A stretch of 64,000 nt of DNA from Larus michahellis. Lineage: Eukaryota > Chordata > Aves > Charadriiformes > Laridae. The stretch is taken from the NCBI RefSeq assembly GCF_964199755.1, contig NC_133896.1, positions 83,109,815 to 83,173,814 of the forward strand. Direction: 5' to 3'. The notes under the pieces are model-generated. The model was not told the DNA's origin and ran no database searches. It saw only the letters and a program-made list of their open reading frames with translations. A program made the translations under genes and the position numbers. Of the stretch, positions 45,829-58,500 are shown one piece after another (within the stretch, counting starts at the first letter, position 1; every line of letters begins with the position of its first letter).

Positions 45829-48800
45829 GTACTTAACCTGTCCACAAGGCAAGAGTTGGATGATTAAGAGCGAACTATCCAAAAGCCACCAAACTGAGCC
45901 ATACGTTGTCCAGCCCAAACAGTGTGCAATGGTGTAGCTCAAAGCACATTCCTCGTCTGAATGTAAACATCTACCTTTCCTATAAAACAGAGGTATGCAA
46001 AGTGTCCTGCAGCCCCTTTTTATCTAGCACCTCGGGTGCTACTGCACTTATCAGAGCTGCCTGGATTGTTAACACTGTTTTAGAGTTTCCATTAACAGTT
46101 TCTCACCAGGAATCTTAGCTAAAAGGCCGATAGGCAGTCTCCCAGGAAGTTCTGAGGGTTGAAATTGTGCCCATCTCTCCAGTGTAGTGTAAAACAACTG
46201 AGAAGGGGCTGTGGACATTTCCCATGTCCACTTATGCATCTCAATCCTTGTCAGAACGTGGCCTAGAGCTTTGTTTAGAATATTTATTTCATTTAGTACT
46301 AGTTCTTTCCAGTTCTTGATTATTAAAACCCCAATTCAGGTCACCTCAGGAAGGCTCAAGAAGACACTCCGTACTCACTAGCTGGTTTACTTGTTGGCAT
46401 AAGTTGTTTCAAATTTCAGTCCAGATCCCTGCAGCAATTGTTTCCGAGATGTGTATGGAGAGATTATTAAATCTGTAACAGCCCTATTTACACATGTTAG
46501 TACTAAAAATAACGTTCTTTTTGCTGGCAAAGAGCTTATCATAAACAAAGGGAGTGAACAACGTTCCTTCTGAGTCATTTCTTCCAGGGCAAGGACCGTA
46601 TCACCTAGGCACTATCAGCATGAAAGCGGCAGTGCCTTTTCTGTGTACATTCTATTAATACTCATTTCTTTTTTGTAGCAGCACTGCCTCCTTCTTGCTT
46701 CTGCACCACCGCGAAACACATTTACATTTTTCAACGAAAACATATTAGGGTATTCTCTCATTTTTCTTTTTCTGATAATCTGTTGTCTACCTTGCTTGCC
46801 TGGTTTTCTCTAGGTGCTCTGGGCTTGGATCACTGGAATACGAACATAGGTGGTAAGATTACAAGGTTTTGAGATGACATGTATTTTAAAGGAAGGCTGT
46901 TAAAAACTGGTAACAGTTGTCATGGAGAAAACTGCGAGTACTATGTAATGCAAGTGAAAATAATTGGCTAGATCAACACACTGAACAATAACCACACAAC
47001 GCAGATCTTCTAAGCCTCTGGAAACAAAACAAGACTGTTACAGGTACACTGTACAAAGCATATTTTGTCACTTACCACCTAACTGATGTCACTTAATATG
47101 TTAAAACAGCAGAAGTTTGACTTTAACTTGAGGTGCAGCTAATGTTGAGTTGTAGGCTGACACTAACACAAGTTGCTTATCTGAGCTATGACTGTGTGGA
47201 TCTTCACATACTTAACCCACACTCCGAATTTTGTGAGAACAGATCTCCTTCCATACTACAGACGCATACTTTATTGTCAATCATCCTCAGAAATGCGCTG
47301 CAAAAGCAGGTCCTGACTAATTCTAAGGACCTATATGGTCTTACAAAAGTTACAATTTACAAGCCAAAACTCCAGACTAATAGCTAAGCATGGAAGAATG
47401 ATGCATTTTGACAAGTCAAGGAAATACGATGAAGCTCTGAACTCAGTGACAACTTTCTGTACGTCTTTCCTATCACGTTTTAAAACCTTCAGATATTAGT
47501 ATTGCCAGCTGATAAGATGAATAATTACTTCTAAGTTGTCAGGATCAATTTTCTGCACAGTGCATTGTTGTCTACCTCTAAGACTCAAAAATCAAATCAC
47601 AGTGACATTGCTCCACCATTGTCAACAGCACAAAATGAAGAGTTCAAACTGCTACTTGTTTGACACAGCGTTCAAAACTTTCTCATCTCCTTTACACTTG
47701 ACCGAGGGGTCCCACTGCTGCGTGGCTTGTGCAGCTGTTTTTCCCCCCAAAGTATGTCTGAAAATCTCGGAGCAGATACCTTCATTCCACGGCGTCACAG
47801 TAATGCTGAAGGCTAGCTGGTTCTTCAGAAAGCCAAACCAGCAGAAAGGGTAATGTCTAAGGCCATGGCTTTGAACTCAGGTTCTACAAATAAAACTCTC
47901 TTAAAAAGCCACAACAAATAACTGTCAAACTTGCGTAGTTTCCATCTTCGTTGTAAATTTCCATGGATCTACAAATTGAAGAGTTTGAAAACCACTGTTC
48001 CAGATCCATTAGGGTCAGTACACTTGTTATCCAGATCCCATGCACATTCATTCTAGTATTCCAAGGGGGAGTCTCAAGCATACGCCCTGGCATGAATTAA
48101 GTATGCACATAGCTTGCCATAAGGGCTGCGAAATCAAGTTCTATGTAGCAGAGACTTTATTTCCAAAGATTTTCCAACTGCAGCAGAAAGTCTGTTTCAC
48201 TTCCAAGGCATTTGTTGCACCTGTGTACAGTCCTCCCACATAAGTGGGTGGAAAGGGCCGCACATGGATACGCTGTTGTTCAATGCAAAAGTTTCCAGAG
48301 AAATACGTATCTTGTATCAGTGAGTATCTTGTTATTGCAAGACTATTATGTTTAACTGAAACAGCGCACAGACAAAGGCCTACAGAACATTCTTCTTCCC
48401 TTCTTTACACTCCTCAAAAGATCACAAGCCACAGGGAATACTTTTGCAGCTAAGTAACAGCAGACAACAGCCTTCACAAGCAAAAAGCCTGGTTACAGTC
48501 AGGCAGGCAGAGTATTATGAAAACACTGTAAAATGATTACACTATAAAAATGTAATCCACTCCAAGTGTAAGCCATTATAAGTGCCCATGAAAGGGAAGA
48601 ATGCTGCAATGAGAGAATGAACGTAGCACAAAAACAATGGCTCCAAGTAGGTATAAAAGCACATTAACTACTCTGCAAATTCAAAATCCTTGTAGCTAAA
48701 AGCCTTTAAAAAAAAAACAAAAAAAAAAAACAAAAAAAAAAATCAAACAGAACAAAACACCACAACACAAACTAAGCACTTATCTGAAGTTCTGCTTGAG

Positions 48801-50544
48801 GCAAATAACCCATAGCCTTATTCACAGGCACGCAAGCACCACAGTTGCCAAGAGAACTGACCCTCCTTATTGGCTGAAGAAATAGAAAACTGGTGCTCAA
48901 AGTTCAGCTAACAAGACAAGTAGTGGCCTAGTAAGGGAACAACTTATGCCCTGCCTGAGACATCTAAAAATGTAATTATGGTAAGTGTTTTAGAATCGAA
49001 CGCTTGAGTTGAGCTTATATTTTCTTAAGGGGGAATTCAGGGATGAAGGGGGTTATGCTCATCAGAAGCTTCTGGTTTATGCTGAGGTTCTTCCTATCAC
49101 TAAGGTAGGACTGAAATAACAGAAAAAACTAGACACCAGGACACTACTTGCATCTCTCCCTCTATTTCTCCTTCCATAAAATAAAGATAACTAGTCAGGT
49201 GCTTTTGTTAAACTGATTCAAATCTGACCTACATTTTTGAAAATATTAAAAAAATTCTCTTTGGCTTGTCAAATCTCACTCTAAGAAACACTTGCTTTTG
49301 AACAACTGAAGGCAGTTCTACTAGTTTTTATGACAAGTTCTGCAGTACTGTTTCAATGTTTATGAATATCTTACATCTGTTTATATTACAGTGAAACTGA
49401 CAACCTTGCCCCAATCTGCCCAAAATAGATTTAGTTCTGAACAAATCTAAAGTCTGCTGAGGATTATCCTGCTTAAGAATTTGTAAAAGGTGCATTACTC
49501 ATTTTCTTCACCTTATTGAATTTTGTTCTACGTCAAAACAGCCATATTCTTCATTTTCCAAGGAAAGCCGTTAGAATACCACTGTGTCCCTCTCAACATC
49601 TTTCACAGTCTAAAGCTTACCATATTCAGTACAAAAACTCAGTCTCTAAGCAATCCTTGTATCAACGTACTTTCAGAACTGCTGGGTAAGTGATCCAGTG
49701 CTGCAACAGCAGGTTACGCTACGTGAGTTTGCGGGGAATGCAGCAGCGATGTGTACTCCAGGGAGTCAGAAGCATTCTCCTTCCTGAACTAAGCCCGTAG
49801 CTTTCACTTCACATCTCATTAATAGTTCCTAATTCATTGCAAAAGCAAGCAGGAAATCCCCAATGCAGTCAGCTGCGGGCAGTGCAACTCATGCATCACT
49901 AAACCTTCCCCTACCCCAGCAAGGCAAAGGCAGAGTGCAAGGGCCATTCCTCACCTTCCCAGAAGATGGATGGAAAGTGCTTTGGAGCCCAATTATCCCC
50001 TACGCTCCCCCTGCTTCTCATTTCCTGAGGAGTAACATGAGAAAGCCTGTCTCCAGAGAACCTCATACAGTGTTTTTTAATTATTAATAGTGTGCAAGAA
50101 CAGAGAAACTAGAGGAGACAAGGATAGTCCTACGTGTGTACAGTTACAGTGTTGCTCTGGACCAAAGGGGTTTACATGAAGCGTTACTCAGTAAAGGCTG
50201 GATAACGACTGCATACCTAAGAACAGAAAGAGGTGTTTTAAGCAAACAAATCTACTATCTAAGGTTTGGATAACAGCAACCGCAAGACAGGAACGTGAGG
50301 AGTGCTGGACTAGAGAATGAAGGACACAAGATAGCTCAAGAAACGCACCCATATTCAACAGCTGGAAGCAGACTGATAACACTTGCAAGATATCCAAGTT
50401 TTAGAGAGGAACATTAGAAATACACACACATTAGTAAAACAGATAAGTACTTTGCTCATTAACACAAGATGGCACAGGTACAAAGATTTTACTGGTTTCG
50501 AGTAAGGAAAAGTGGAGAGGCAAGTAAAATATACTGCCACTATT
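45829..50544. other. Intergenic, no recognised gene
   Basis: No exon was recognised. An A-rich run interrupted by single C residues lies at about 48707-48742. Confidence 0.5.
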
Positions 50545-50990
50545 TGGAGCAGGAGCTTGAATAAGCTTTGGAGAGCAAGTCTTATGAGGAGCAGCTGAGG
50601 GAGCTGGAATTGTTTAGTCTGGAGAAAAGGAGGCTGAGGGGAGACCTTATCGCTCTCTACAACTACCTGAAAGGAGGCTGTAGAGAGGTGAGGGTCAGTC
50701 TCTTCTCCCAAGTAACAGGCGATAGCACAAGAAGAAATGGCCTCAAGTTGCACCAGGGGAGGTTTAGATGGGATATTAGGAAAAAATTTTACACTGAAAG
50801 GTTTATCAAGCATTGGAACAGGCTGCCCAGGGAAGCAGTTGAGGCACCATCCCTGGAGGTATGTAAAAGATGGGTAAACACAGTGCTTAGAGATATGGCT
50901 CAGTGACGGTTTTTGTCAGAGTTAAGTTGATGGTTGGACTAGATGATCTGAAAGGTCCCTTCCAACCTAGGCCGCTCTGTGATTCTGTAA
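50545..50990 (+). repeat. Truncated CR1, 3' end
   Basis: It encodes [23 protein letters not shown] in an open C-terminal ORF2 frame that continues to [12 protein letters not shown]. The tail is GGTTGGACTAGATGATCTG and TCTGTGATTCTGTAA. Confidence 0.92.
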
Positions 50991-51444
50991 AGTGGCAGTT
51001 ACTAAGCCCATTTTGTCTTTTTAAGCAGAGGAGTCTCAAAGCTTGGATTTTACTGTTCACAGAACACATAAACCTAGCAAACAGATGGGGAAGTAACATC
51101 CCAGTAACCCACTCCAAATCCCTCAGACTCCTGACACAAGATGGCAACAGAAAAATCCAACCATTAAATCAACACCATTTGAGCCAGAAAAGCAGAGAGG
51201 ACAGCATAGGTTGTAGCTGTGTTGCATAATTTCTTTGCAGAAGTTGTTTTGGATTGAAGTAGATCCACCTAACCTAGCCACGTACATCCACCTAACCTTG
51301 GTTTACCCAGCATGGTTTTAGACAAGATACATCACATATTAAAAAAGGCAGCTCTCATTTTCACATATAAATGCTGAAGCCACAAGATTAAAATAATTCA
51401 TTATTTTAAAAACAAACATGAAAAACACTAAAACAGAAAGGTTT

Positions 51445-51872
51445 TTTTGGTAGTTGAAATCACTTTTATTTGTGAGGAACGTCACCCATGCTGCACAGTT
51501 TCAAATAGATCTTACCAAGAAAAGCGGAAGTTTCTCCTCCCCATGTCCTGTAGTGAACAGGACTGGCACAAAAAAATAAAACTCATCACACCTGGGAGGT
51601 TTAGCACCAGCATCCAGTAAAAAAAAGCATTTGATTTCAATTTCAGTTCTTTGGTTGGGTTTTTTCCCTTTTCAGTCTGATGCCAAAAGAAAAATTGAAA
51701 AATTCAATACTAGCGAAACAGTGAAATTCTAAAAAAAAAAAAAAAAACAAAAAACCCCGATAACCCACAGTTGCTGCTGAAACTGGGGAGGTTGCTCTTT
51801 CTGAATCTCGCTCTCTTTTTTTTTTTTCCTCTTCATGCATCTATCTTGCAGGCGTTCCCTGGATCTCAGTTG
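51445..51872 (-). other. YBX3: Probable YBX3 terminal 3'UTR exon
   Basis: On the minus strand the block ends at AATAAA (51465-51470). It is likely joined to the stop-codon exon across an intron, because that exon carries a strong donor in its UTR. The acceptor near 51873 (TTTACCAG) is a guess; its pyrimidine tract is weak. Confidence 0.45.
51465..51470 (-). terminator. Poly(A) signal AATAAA of YBX3
   Basis: The plus strand reads TTTATT, so AATAAA on the minus strand, about 1.0 kb downstream of the YBX3 stop in genomic distance. It is the best canonical signal in the expected interval. Confidence 0.55.
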
Positions 51873-52456
51873 CTGGTAAATATATTTTTTCTTTTAAGTT
51901 CCAATGTTTCAAATCTTTGCTTTCATCATCACTGTTGACATTTTATTGCTTGAGTGTTTCTTTGGTGTTACTTTTGAGTTGTATTTTAGGGCACCTGTTA
52001 AAGAGCCAAATTTAAGAAAATGCAGTTTATTAAATTCCGTTTTCCTGTTGAAGAGGTGGGATGTCAGGTGGAGAGGGAGTTATTATAACAACAGACAGGA
52101 TAAGCAGGACTGGCTTATCCTGTTTGTAAGCTGGGAGTACAGTATCTTCCTAAAGCAAAACACACTAACTCATCAGCAGATGCTACTGCTATATAGACCA
52201 GATAGATCTTCCTGAAAAAAAAAAAAATACATCAGACTGATAGAACGAGATTTACTTAGTGACAAATACAGACACTGAGGCAGAGGAGAGAAAGAAGAGA
52301 AAGCAGCAGACAGTTCCTTGGTTTGCCTATGCAGCACTCTCAGAAGTTATGACAAATATCTAGCCATACATAAGAGGGATGTGGCCAGAGTCCAAATCTT
52401 AGAAGTATACACAATGCTGCTTCAGTTGGAGAACAGGAACTATCTATAATCCTTAC

Positions 52457-52557
52457 CTGAGGGATAGTAAAGGTGCCTGGGGAGCCGGACATTACTCAGC
52501 ACCACTCTGCTCGGTCACTGGAGCAGGATTTTCAGCAGGTGTTTCAGTCACCTTTGT
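52457..52557 (-). CDS. YBX3: YBX3 last coding exon with stop and short UTR
   Basis: It encodes 21 residues ([21 protein letters not shown]) and TAA at 52494-52492. The exon continues 35 bp as UTR to a strong donor (CCTCAG then GTAAGG), so the 3'UTR is split by an intron. The distance is short enough not to trigger nonsense-mediated decay. Confidence 0.9.
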
Positions 52558-55500
52558 CTGAGACACAATAAACCTTTATTATAGGCAAAGACTGACCTCC
52601 AGACCTTCCCTCTGTTCAGTGGTAGGCCCAGCACAACCCAGCTTTTAGAATAATCAAGGAAGGTGAATCTTCAGAAAATATAAACTTTAGTGTATTTCCT
52701 GTAGTATTACACAGCAGATTCTGTCAGGGGAACACCTCAAGTAGATGCACAATAAGAAAAGTCTTTCCTCATTAGGATAAAAATCTGTGTTTGCAAACAG
52801 TTCCCTGAAATCATCCAGCCCACACAGTTCAGGAAATGGATCTGGACCTTTCAAATCCATCTCTTATACTACATACAGATGGAAGGTTTGAGGAAGCTGG
52901 AAAACACAACTGTTTTTCTCCATTTCAAAAGTATTTGTTACCATCTGACCCCAATTAAGAACTATCCAGAAGCAATCTCTATCCCACTGCTGGTTCCATT
53001 TAAGATAAGCTGCTCATTCTCAAAGTAGTTCACAAGGAACAGGTAATGAAACCAGCTCCCTTCAACCACCAGCACTTTGGACTTGGCCATCAGACTCCTC
53101 CACCACACCAACAATACTCTTGGTAAAACCACCACAGGTCTTGAGCATTCACCCCATCAAAACTCCATCTCTGCCATATTTTGCCAGGAGCATGCTTACC
53201 TCTTTCCCATCCTGAGCCGGAGCATTGGGTGGACGAGGTCGACGCCGGTAGTTGTATGGGCGCCTATACCCACGACGAAGTGGCTGCTGACTCATAGCAT
53301 TGGCCTCGTGATGGTTCTCTTTGTTTTCAGCCTCTCCAGCCACTGGGGCAGGGCGTGGACGCGGGGGCCCTCTGAAGAGGAGGAGAAATATGTTAAGAGA
53401 AGCTCAAGAAGGTTGAACTACCACGAACCCAGCAAAAACCTCTCTAACCAAGTACCATCTGTAACAGTTGAATGCTAGCAAATCATCCCTTTGGACTTCA
53501 GCTGGCATATAGTTGAAAGGGAAAGCTGTTTCATTGGGTTAGACAAGTAACCTGGGTGTCTCTTCACTGCTGAAGCTACATCAGCATATTCTACTGTCTG
53601 TCCTACAGTGAAGGGGTAGTTAGCCTATTTGAATTGCTGGCTAGAAGAAGAAACAAGCCAGTAGTGATCACACTGTCCGACTCTGCCAGGCTGACCTTGG
53701 ACTAGTTATATACCAGTCCAGCCCTCTTCATAATTAATGGTGCAATCCCTGAGAATTGCAGTTCCACCTGTAAACCATTCCTGGATCTTTCCTCTTTGCC
53801 TTATGTTGCCCCTCTCAACCATATAAGAAAGTGAAGCATGTATCTCAGCCAGGCAAGTTGGACCTCATTAACATTAACATGTTAATGACATGAGGAGATC
53901 TCTGGGATTGGTTATTCAAAGGCAGACAGAGAGGCTTTAGGTTTGGAACTACAATGTATGGTCACATCTTAAATGTGTGGATACATAGTCTCTAACTATG
54001 GTCTACAACTCCCTCAAGGGGGGCAGTGGAGGGGGAGGTGCTGATCTCCTTTCTCTGGTGACCGATGATAGGGCACGAGGAAACAGAACGAAGCTGTGTC
54101 AGACAGAGTTTAGCTTGGACATTAGGAAAAAGTTCTTCACAGAGGGTGGTCAGTTGCTGTAACAGGCTCCCCAGGGAAGTGGTCGTGGCAGCAAGCCTGT
54201 CAGAGTTCAAGGAGTATCTGGACAACACTCCTAGTCCTATGGTTTAGTTTTAGGTTTAGTTTATGCTCCTCCTGTGAGAAGCAGGAAGTTGGACTTACAG
54301 GTCCCTTCCAACTCAAGGTATTCTATGATTCTATAAGCTATTAAGTCCATATTCCTGAAGTATGCAGAGCATTTCATCCAGTTGCCAGTACAAAGAAAGT
54401 ATGTTTATAAACTGTCAAGACACAGCCAAAAGTGATGACAAAGTTACTGCCTACTATCTAGTTCCCATTAGCTGGCTTAGCTAATCCACAGCTATCCAGT
54501 CCCCAAAACCACTAGCTTTTCCAAAGGAATCTAACGTAAAAGTATCACTGTCACTGTATTTAGTGCATGTAAATGCAAACAGTACCTACCTGTTAACTCA
54601 AACAGAAACACTCTGCACGCACATTGGACAGAGTAAGCTACCATACCTCTTACAGGGGAAAACGCAACAGAAACACATAAAGTCCTGTTAGCCATGGGCA
54701 AATCATCCAGCTTGTGATTCACCCACATAACATGCAAAAGCTCAGGTGCCTCAGTGTACTTGGTGTGGCGCTATTCCTGACTGCCCAATGCTAACGAAGA
54801 CTTTTGGGAATAAAATTTATTCTGCTCAGACCCCTATGAGTATTACCCCAGTTCCCACAGTCCTAGATAAGAAAGCCAACTGTAGCACAAATGTTTAAAG
54901 ACAGAAACGCCCAGAGCAGAGGTGGAAGGCTTGTGGTTCTATACCCAGCATCCAGAAGGATGGATACATTTTGCATGGAACAGGTAGTCATTAAGGACAA
55001 TGTTGTTATTCCTGCGAAACTCAGCTCATGTTGCTCTTGCACTGTCATTAACCTGCTGCTGTTTTTCAACAAAAATGTATATGAAAAAGTGGGGATTACA
55101 TTCATTTCATAGTTCATCTCTCTCAATTCAATGTTGGAAATTGACCTCATAAGATAACTGATAGACAGACAAGGACAGGATTAAGAGGAGCAAGCAACTG
55201 AATGGCAGACTAAGACAAATTAGCTCCTTGAGAGCAGAATGCAGAATGCTTTATGAAGAACACCAGTGAAAGTAATCCAGTATTTCATTTTAAATGCCAC
55301 TCATTCTCCAAGACAAAACAAGTTGCAAGAAGCCAAGAATCTGAATGAGCTTTTCCAATTAAAGTAATTCAATAAAAAAGTGAGGCAACATCCCAAAGGT
55401 ATGACAGTCAGAGGTTGATTATTTCACACCGATATTTTTAACTGCACCAAATTCCTCAGCTATGGAATTGTTCCCTTCAATGCAGAGGCTGGAAGCTGGA

Positions 55501-58500
55501 GTGGTCATGTCAGAAATAAGGCTGGAAAATGAAGAAAACAATCCTACACTGGCCAGTTTAAGGGATGAGTAACACAGATGACTCAGCAACTTACTCCATG
55601 AATCAGTGGAGAAAGCATCAGTGTTCATGTGAAATCCAAAGGATCTTTACTAAAAGAAAAACAAGAATGGCCTACTGGGTCTTCAGGTATTCATTTATCC
55701 CAATTCTATGAATCCCTAGGAAAACAAAGACAAGGAAGCCTACTTCCCAAATAGCCTCCCAGCCTCCAATTGTTTTCCACACTGCAGATCTCCTAAGCCA
55801 GACAGGGTTCATCAGGCTACGCCTGAAGTACTGTGTCCAGTTCTGGTCCCCACCATTCAGAAAGCAGACAGACTGGATACAGCCAAAGGAGGGCCATGAT
55901 GATCAAAGGGCTGGAGAAACTGACCTAACGAGGAAAGACTGAAGGTATTGGGTCTTTTCTGCCTGGAGAAGAGAAGGCTTGGGGGAAGGTGTGTGTGAGA
56001 AACAGACAACACCGCAGTATTCCAGTGCTTAAAGAGCAACTAAAAAGAGGACAGAGGCTCTCTCTTCACAAGGAGCCACATTAAGAAAAGGAGCAACAGG
56101 TACAAGTTGCGCCTGGAAAGGTTGTCTTGATACAAGAAAGACTTACAGTGAGAACAATCATTTACTGGAAAAACCTCTACAGGAATGTGGCAGAGGCCCC
56201 ACCACTGAAGGTTTTCAATATGTGACTGGACAGGGTGCTAGATAAACTCATCTAGACTCTCTTTCCCACAAAAGGTTAGACCAGATTGTTTTTTCAGGTC
56301 CCTCCCAACCTGGGCTGTTCTCTGTGGTTCTATGAGCCTCCCTTTGTTTTTCAGCATGCCTCCCACTTCTTTCATTTACAGTGTCCTCATAGTATAGTCT
56401 TTTATCAGAAGAAAAAGTAAAACAAATTTCATCTACCCTTTCCATGCTAGTCATTATTCTGAGGACCTTTATAAATCTATCTTCATTTGTCTCTTCTCCC
56501 AGCCTCAGAGTCCTCAGTCACTTCCACACTTCACACATTCTTCCCCCTTCGATCATCTTGATGAGTTTTGTCTTATTAGGCTGGAAGCTCTCCAGTCTCT
56601 TTAGCACCCCCTTTCTCCAAAAATTTTATCAAGTAATAATCCTATTTTGTTACTTCTCCTTTAGGAGCCCTCCAGGAACTTAACATTTGTAAGCTGACTG
56701 ACTGCAATGCCCTCCACTAGAACTAGATACTACAAGGCAACTCTAATGCTGCCTGTAAGAGATAGGACACAACGTCAGTTTTTACTGAATAGTAGGCTTT
56801 CCTCCATACAAGTAGCACCAGCGCATAGAACCGAGCCCGAGTGACACATAGGACTGAGCTATATGCACAAGCTACTAGTCCAGAGCTAAGTTGCAAACTA
56901 CTGCCCGCAGTCCACAAGAAGAGTTATAGAGCACAGCCTGTCCCTCCAGATGGTGGGCCTAGCTTGATCCCAGATCAAGTGGGATTTGGATTGTCGAGGA
57001 AAGCATAAAAGACCAGCTGGGAAGGCACAGGCCCTCCAACTCACTTAGTAAATTGCTCAATTGTGAGAAGTAAGAGGATACAAAGAATTCTCTCTTTCTT
57101 AGGCTGTTCCTAGCTCTGAGCAGTATATAAGCACATTGAACAACTTCTACAGTTGTTTCCTTACTCTTGTGGCTCACCTTTCTCCTAGTAATTAAAATGC
57201 TTCTCACTGTCCCTACCATTTGCATATGCATTAATGCTAGGGAATACAGCTTCCTGCTTTTAATGAAGCCTGTGTAGATCACAAAAGCATCCAAATATAG
57301 TGACGAGCAAAGGAAATAATACAAACCTGCGATAGCGGGGACGATAGGTAGGATTCCTATGGACTTGCTGAAGTTGTCCTCCTTCTGTGACGCCATCCTT
57401 TATCTCTCCCTCACCACCCTACAGCCAAAAGAGAACAGAAGACAGAGGCAAAGATGAAGTGTTACCTTATTTCATGGGGGGTATATTAACTATAAAGCCC
57501 AATGACCTGAACACAAGGTCGAAAACAGTATATCAGTACAGAAACACCAGCATATTGGTTAAAAAGAAGCGGCAGATACTCAGAAGGCTTTAATTTGGGC
57601 AGAGATAAGAGTAGGACGGAACAAGAGCCAATAATGCTGCCCTTGTTCCTCACAGTAACAGACTAAGAGGCTATCTGACAATGCCTTAATCCCTGTCTGC
57701 CAAGAAAGGCAGAGAACCTGATAGTTCTGACACATGTGAAAGTGCATTTCAAGACATGACATTGCATAGTAAGGGGTAAACATGTTATGGAGAAGCAGCT
57801 GATCAGGACACTTCTGCATTTGGAAAGCTAACTGAAAGACATCATACTGAAACTTGCCAGAGACCACTTCTGGCCTCATTCTACACAAAGCCCCATTCCA
57901 CAGAGAACTCCCACAAAAACATCAAGGAATTCAAAGACAGAAAAACTGTACTACATCATGTTAAATACTCTTCTACACAATCAACATTTTCAACCTTTCA
58001 GAGATGCAGTGGGTATCTTTCCCCTTCAGCCCTTAACTGATAAAGCTCTATTTCAGTTTGTTTGGGTTTTTTTTTCTGTGTGTTTTTTTTTTTTTTAAAG
58101 TGATAGCCATCAGTAATGTCTGTTTTGTAAACCATTACGCTATCTAGAGTTCCCATTGTACTATTCTTCCCTTTAGGGAGGGAATTTAACAAGAAATCTA
58201 GAAACAGAAGTGCATCTTCTGCATCTGATCCACTGCAAAAGAAAAGCTGTTGCTTCATGACAGCCTTCAGTAGTCTACGCTAAGTTTGACAGGTCTCCTT
58301 CCAATTCTACACAGCTATTTTAACCACCACCATTTTTTGCTCTATTTTAACTAGCAATCTCAGGCAACTGTGTGGGCAGTGAACTTTTCTTTAGCTAAGA
58401 TAGCATGATGACAAACATTTAGAAAAGCTGGTGCACTGTAGCTTGTAACAAGAAATCTTGGGGAATTACATGAACCTCAGTGACTGACCTGGACAATCCT

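Noticed and set aside
58069-58097. T-runs that might be a retrocopy poly(A) tail
   Set aside because: No adjacent processed gene sequence or target duplication was seen.
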